A stretch of 64,000 bases of DNA, taken from Bacteroidota bacterium. Lineage in GTDB: Bacteria > Bacteroidota > Bacteroidia > Flavobacteriales > Weeksellaceae. The DNA lies in the NCBI GenBank assembly GCA_023393915.1, contig JAEXBS010000047.1:558001-622000 (forward strand), written 5' to 3'. This document shows, piece after piece, positions 60,477-64,000 of the stretch; position 1 is the stretch's first letter; every line of letters begins with the position of its first letter. The notes beneath the pieces are model-generated. The model had not been told where the DNA came from, did not search any database, and saw only the letters and a program-made list of their open reading frames with translations. The position numbers and the translations under genes were made by a program.

Positions 60477-61340
60477 ATGGGAGGTAAATCACAAAGGAAT
60501 AGAAAGAAAATAAGATCCAGCAGAAAAGGTAAAAACAAGCGTTACAAAAGGCGTAGCGTTCTTCTTTTTATATTTTTAATTGCGCTTTTGGGCTGTGGAT
60601 TTTACTTAAAGGACCGCCTATCGTATTACTTTCATAAGTTCAAAACTCCCAAAGAATACACACAGCTAACAAACACAGCTACCGAACACGCAAGGATTGA
60701 CCGAATTGTTGAAGAACATACCGATAAAACTTTTGGAATTGATCTGTCGCATTACCAGTCTTCAGAGGATTTGAATTGGGACAGTTTATCAATTGGCTAT
60801 GGCTCTGTGCCCATTGAATTTGTTGTACTTCGGGCTTCCATGGGAAGTAACGGAAAAGACTTAGAGTTTAAGAAATTCTGGGAACAAGCAGCGAAACACA
60901 ATTTAGTCCGTGGAGCCTATCATTTTTATCGCCCTGACGAAGATCCCATCTTACAAGCCAATCAATTTTTAAGTGCGGTTCAATTGGAATCCGGAGACTT
61001 AAGACCCGTTGTTGACATTGAAAAATATCCAAAAATTATTTCTAAGAAAAAACTTCGTAAAAACCTTCAGATTTTCCTCGACATCCTTGAAGAAAGATTT
61101 CGTGAAAAACCCATCATTTACACCTACTTTCATTATTATAAAGATGAGCTGGAAGGACATTTTGATTCCTATCCCTTATGGCTAGCCAACTACAATAATG
61201 TGCTGGCTCCTAATAAAGACTCCCCGTGGCTCATGTGGCAATTTACTGAAAATGGAATAGTAAATGGAATTTCTACTAAAGTAGATCTTAACATCTACAA
61301 CGGAAGCCTTAGAAGCTTAAAGAGCTACACCTTGCCCTAA
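60477..61340 (+). CDS. Membrane-anchored GH25 family lysozyme
   Basis: 287 residues. A very basic N-terminus (about 26 residues) is followed by one helix (28-45), which anchors it with the rest outside. The GH25 barrel has FGIDLSHYQ (Asp89), VVLRASMG, GAYHFYRPDEDP and the catalytic pair Asp180/Glu182 in PVVDIEKY, then YTYFHYYKDEL and LWLANYN. It cuts the glycan chain of peptidoglycan between MurNAc and GlcNAc. The gene stands alone; there are no phage genes around it, so it is probably a housekeeping enzyme. Confidence 0.9.
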   Translation: MGGKSQRNRKKIRSSRKGKNKRYKRRSVLLFIFLIALLGCGFYLKDRLSYYFHKFKTPKEYTQLTNTATEHARIDRIVEEHTDKTFGIDLSHYQSSEDLNWDSLSIGYGSVPIEFVVLRASMGSNGKDLEFKKFWEQAAKHNLVRGAYHFYRPDEDPILQANQFLSAVQLESGDLRPVVDIEKYPKIISKKKLRKNLQIFLDILEERFREKPIIYTYFHYYKDELEGHFDSYPLWLANYNNVLAPNKDSPWLMWQFTENGIVNGISTKVDLNIYNGSLRSLKSYTLP

Positions 61341-61361
61341 AAATTCTGAACTATAATTTCG

Positions 61362-61369
61362 TACTTTTG
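61362..61369 (+). promoter_or_regulatory. -7 box (TACTTTTG) of the ABC-F gene
   Basis: Exact TAnnTTTG, 36 bases before the ATG; the nearest TTG is 27 bases upstream. Confidence 0.4.
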
Positions 61370-61405
61370 CCCACTTAGTTCTCATCCCCTTGCTCAAAGA
61401 AGAAA

Positions 61406-63292
61406 ATGAATTACGTTACTGTTGAAAACCTAAGTAAAACCTTTGGTATTAAAACCCTATTCCACGATGTGACCTTTCATATAAATGAAGGGGATAAAAT
61501 TGCTCTTGTCGCAAAGAACGGAAGCGGAAAATCCACGCTGCTCAAGATTATTACCGGAAAGGAAGTGCCTTCCGAGAGCGAAGTACGTATTTCAAAAGAA
61601 ATTCAAGTAGTGCTTTTTGACCAAGAGATTCCTTTTGATCCAAATCTTAGCGTAGAGGATTTTATGATGAGTTTAGAGAGTCCAGCCATTGTCGCATTAA
61701 GAAATTACCACAAAGCGATTCACAGTAGCAGTCCAGATGAAATGGAAAAAGCGCTACTTGCCATGGAGAATCAAAAAGCATGGGACCTGGAAAATGAAAT
61801 GAAGCAAATTCTCTCTCAGCTGAAAATTCAAAACCTTGAGGCTCGAATGGGCACCTTATCCGGAGGACAAGTTAAGCGAGTGGCATTGGCAAAGCTTTTA
61901 ACTGAAACGCGCGCAGAACATCGCCATGTACTATTAATAATGGACGAACCTACCAACCACCTGGATGTCGACATGGTGGAATGGCTTGAAAATTACCTCT
62001 CGAAATCCAAAGTGACTTTACTGCTTGTTTCTCACGACCGCTACTTTCTGGATTCGGTTTGTGATACCCTTTGGGAATTAGAAAACCAAAACCTATACAT
62101 CCATAAAGGAAGCTATGCAACTTATTTAGAGAACAAGATGCTTCGTCAAGAAAATGAAAGTACGGTGATTGATAAAGCACAAAACCTTTATCGCAAAGAA
62201 CTAGAGTGGATGCGTAGGCAACCCAAAGCAAGAACAACCAAGTCCAAAAGCAGAATCGAGGCGTTCTACAAAACAGAAAAAGTAGCAAAATCATCCTTAA
62301 GGGAGGATCAGCTGGATTTACAGTTTGAAGTAAAACGACTTGGAAATAAGATATTGGAACTAGACAAAATTTCAAAATCTTACGGATCGAACGTACTGAT
62401 AAAAGATTTTTCTTACCAGTTTCAAAAGGGTGAAAAAATTGGTATTGTTGGAAAAAATGGAGCTGGAAAATCAACATTATTAAATATTCTTCAAGAAATA
62501 GAACCGCTCGATTCTGGAAAAATTGAAAAAGGAGAGACCATTGCCTTTGGTTATTTCTCTCAAAAAGGATTAGACCTCAATCCGGAAATGCGAGTGATCG
62601 ACTCTGTTAAAGAAATATCGGAGAATTTCCCTATATCTGGTGGAAGAACCATTACAGCTTCTCAATTCTTAAGGCAGTTTCTTTTTGATGATGCGACGCA
62701 GTATACTCCAATCAGCAAACTCTCTGGTGGTGAGAAACGTAGATTGCACTTACTGCACGTTCTATACAAGAACCCCAATTTTCTAATCTTCGATGAGCCC
62801 ACGAACGATCTGGACCTTCCAACGCTTACTGTTTTAGAAAATTTCCTTCAAAACTTCCCCGGCACCCTACTCATCGTCTCTCACGACAGGTATTTCATGG
62901 ACCGCATCGTAGAAAGAATCCTAGCGTTTGAAGGAGAAGGTTTCATTCGCAACTTCACCGGGAATTTCTCAGAATACCGACAGTTTATTAAAGAGAAAAC
63001 TCAATTAGACAAAACAGCTGCGCCTAACCTTCCTACTTCACAGGAAGTAAGCGAATCCAAGTCGAACCCTAGCACAAAAAAGAAGTTATCTTACAAAGAA
63101 ACCAGAGAGCTTGAAACCATTGAAAAAAGGCTTCCGGAATTAGAAAAACAAAAGAAAGATTTACTCGAAGCACTGGAAGGAGAAACCGATTATGAAAAAA
63201 TAGCTCCTATCAGTGAAGACCTTCGAAAAATTTCACAAGAGCTAGACGAAATGGAACTTCGCTGGCTAGAACTTCAAGAACCAATCGACTAA
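61406..63292 (+). CDS. ABC-F family ATPase
   Basis: 628 residues with two ATPase domains and no membrane part. Domain 1: Walker A AKNGSGKST, signature TLSGGQVKRVALAK, Walker B LLIMDEPTNHLD. Domain 2: Walker A GKNGAGKST, signature KLSGGEKRR, Walker B FLIFDEPTNDLD. Between them is the basic linker (ELEWMRRQPKARTTKSKSRIE), and at the C-terminus a coiled coil (from about residue 560). ABC-F proteins act on ribosomes. The layout with a C-terminal coiled coil matches the Uup group. Confidence 0.93.
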   Translation: MNYVTVENLSKTFGIKTLFHDVTFHINEGDKIALVAKNGSGKSTLLKIITGKEVPSESEVRISKEIQVVLFDQEIPFDPNLSVEDFMMSLESPAIVALRNYHKAIHSSSPDEMEKALLAMENQKAWDLENEMKQILSQLKIQNLEARMGTLSGGQVKRVALAKLLTETRAEHRHVLLIMDEPTNHLDVDMVEWLENYLSKSKVTLLLVSHDRYFLDSVCDTLWELENQNLYIHKGSYATYLENKMLRQENESTVIDKAQNLYRKELEWMRRQPKARTTKSKSRIEAFYKTEKVAKSSLREDQLDLQFEVKRLGNKILELDKISKSYGSNVLIKDFSYQFQKGEKIGIVGKNGAGKSTLLNILQEIEPLDSGKIEKGETIAFGYFSQKGLDLNPEMRVIDSVKEISENFPISGGRTITASQFLRQFLFDDATQYTPISKLSGGEKRRLHLLHVLYKNPNFLIFDEPTNDLDLPTLTVLENFLQNFPGTLLIVSHDRYFMDRIVERILAFEGEGFIRNFTGNFSEYRQFIKEKTQLDKTAAPNLPTSQEVSESKSNPSTKKKLSYKETRELETIEKRLPELEKQKKDLLEALEGETDYEKIAPISEDLRKISQELDEMELRWLELQEPID

Positions 63293-63318
63293 CTCAAGAC
63301 CTTAACACCATTAATTCG

Positions 63319-64000
63319 ATGCAAACGCAAAAACAACTCGTAGCTAAGTATGGACTATTTACCGCAATTTCCATGGTGGTTGGACAGGTCATCGGTTCAG
63401 GAATCTTCTTTAAGGTAGATGACGTACTCGTAAGCACTCAAGGTAGCGCACTAGCAGGCCTTCTAGGCTTTCTAATTGTGGGAGTTAGTGTGATCTTCGC
63501 TTCCATTTCCATGGCCAATTACGCGCAGCTCATTCCAAAAGACGGAGGAATTCTAAGTTACGTCGATTACCGGTTTGGCCCCAAAGCCGCTGCACTGGTA
63601 GGATGGATGTATTTAACTTTATTTTACCCTATCCTAACGGCGGTACTTTTCACCGTTTCCGGTATTTATATTAGTCATTTTCTAGCCAATTTCATAGAAT
63701 TTATACCCAATTTTCTGCATTACAGCCTTATAGGAGGCATCAACTCCCTGCTTTTTTTAAGCTTTAATATTTTAAAGCCGAAAAGCAGTGGACTATTTCA
63801 ACAACTCACCACAGTCATTAAACTGATTCCACTTATCCTAATTGCAGCTCTTGGAATAATAAGCTTTGGAAACGATTCTACTCAAGCACTACAAACACTC
63901 AATAACCCTATTTCAGCAGAAACAGTGAAACCGTTTTGGAGTTTGGTAGCCGCAAGTTTTATTCCAATCGCTTTTGCTTTTGACGGATGGTACATTGCAA
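63319..64000 (+). CDS. APC-family amino acid permease (N-terminal part, cut by window end)
   Basis: The frame opens with ATG at 63319 and stays open to the edge (227 codons). The N-terminus KYGLFTAISMVVGQVIGSGIFF is the APC/LAT-type helix 1 with its broken GSGIF motif, followed by further helices (for example LLGFLIVGVSVIFASISMANYAQLIPKDGGILSYV). It probably imports or exchanges amino acids. It begins 26 bases after the ABC-F stop. Confidence 0.88.
   Translation, partial: MQTQKQLVAKYGLFTAISMVVGQVIGSGIFFKVDDVLVSTQGSALAGLLGFLIVGVSVIFASISMANYAQLIPKDGGILSYVDYRFGPKAAALVGWMYLTLFYPILTAVLFTVSGIYISHFLANFIEFIPNFLHYSLIGGINSLLFLSFNILKPKSSGLFQQLTTVIKLIPLILIAALGIISFGNDSTQALQTLNNPISAETVKPFWSLVAASFIPIAFAFDGWYIA

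Noticed and set aside
60477..61340. GH25 lysozyme as a sign of prophage
   Set aside because: No holin, integrase, tail or capsid genes nearby; the protein has a membrane anchor and sits among housekeeping genes.
61950..62477. A 175-codon open frame on the minus strand inside the ABC-F gene
   Set aside because: Antisense to both conserved ATPase regions; composition is unlike real proteins in the window.
1..64000. CRISPR arrays, tRNA/rRNA genes, transposases and known defence systems
   Set aside because: No regularly spaced repeats, cloverleaf sequences, transposase motifs or restriction/retron/abortive-infection domains were recognised by eye. The barnase-barstar pair is the only toxin-inhibitor set seen.

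Overview
This 64 kb window looks like ordinary chromosome from a member of the Flavobacteriia (Bacteroidota), possibly close to the Weeksellaceae. The lineage clues are a GldC gene, a lipoprotein with the surface-export signal C-SDDD, a PafA phosphatase with the Elizabethkingia-type active site, a clade II (Sec-type) nitrous oxide reductase, and many promoters with the Bacteroidota -7 box TAnnTTTG. The sequence is AT-rich and gene-dense. I see no tRNA, rRNA, CRISPR array, insertion sequence or prophage.

Layout. 1-1.3 kb: the end of a TonB-dependent receptor and its surface lipoprotein. 1.4-3.1 kb (minus): nadE, a membrane-anchored barnase-like RNase and barstar. 3.3-7.3 kb (plus): gldC, a Cys/Met-metabolism PLP enzyme, DinB, TsaC and the CCA-adding enzyme. 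7.4-10.1 kb (minus): a BtuB-like receptor under a cobalamin riboswitch, then cytidine deaminase. 10.2-16.2 kb: an old yellow enzyme, DUF2752, hemL, a cell-wall hydrolase, an ACC-deaminase/D-cysteine desulfhydrase homologue, and an ECF sigma factor with a membrane partner. 16.2-20.4 kb: rpoN, asnS and small proteins. 20.5-28.1 kb: two divergent alkaline phosphatases (PafA and a Tat-exported PhoA type), mdh, a YejK/NdpA homologue and dnaK.

28.2-37.5 kb is a denitrification-type block. Two divergent cytochrome c lipoproteins flank a perfect palindrome; then come nosZ, a NosB-like membrane protein, nosL, nosD, nosF and nosY, and on the other strand a polytopic membrane protein that may be heme-copper-oxidase-like and a Crp/Fnr regulator. 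A strong terminator hairpin follows nosZ and probably limits read-through into the assembly genes.

37.6-42.2 kb: ppk and ppx (polyphosphate), a serine hydrolase broken by one in-frame stop, and a small SPFH-tail-like protein. 42.2-50.6 kb: Nfu and Mrp (Fe-S assembly), two amino-acid/carboxylate transporters, SH3 and BON proteins, agmatinase, a HAD phosphatase and arginine decarboxylase (arginine to agmatine to putrescine). 50.7-64 kb: thiamine diphosphokinase, cobalamin adenosyltransferase, an ABC exporter, an LptB with an unusual C-terminal extension, hemB, deoC, an Lrp regulator, an EEP nuclease, trmD, NDH-2, a GH25 lysozyme, an ABC-F ATPase and the start of an APC permease.

Themes that link separate loci are B12 (riboswitch and receptor at 9.4 kb, adenosyltransferase at 51.5 kb), phosphate (two phosphatases, ppk/ppx) and heme (hemL, hemB). 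I found no clear new defence or mobile system. The most unusual items are the LptB fusion, the nos control elements with the nearby Crp/Fnr gene, the tight -7 box-to-start spacing at several genes, and the barnase-barstar pair behind nadE.
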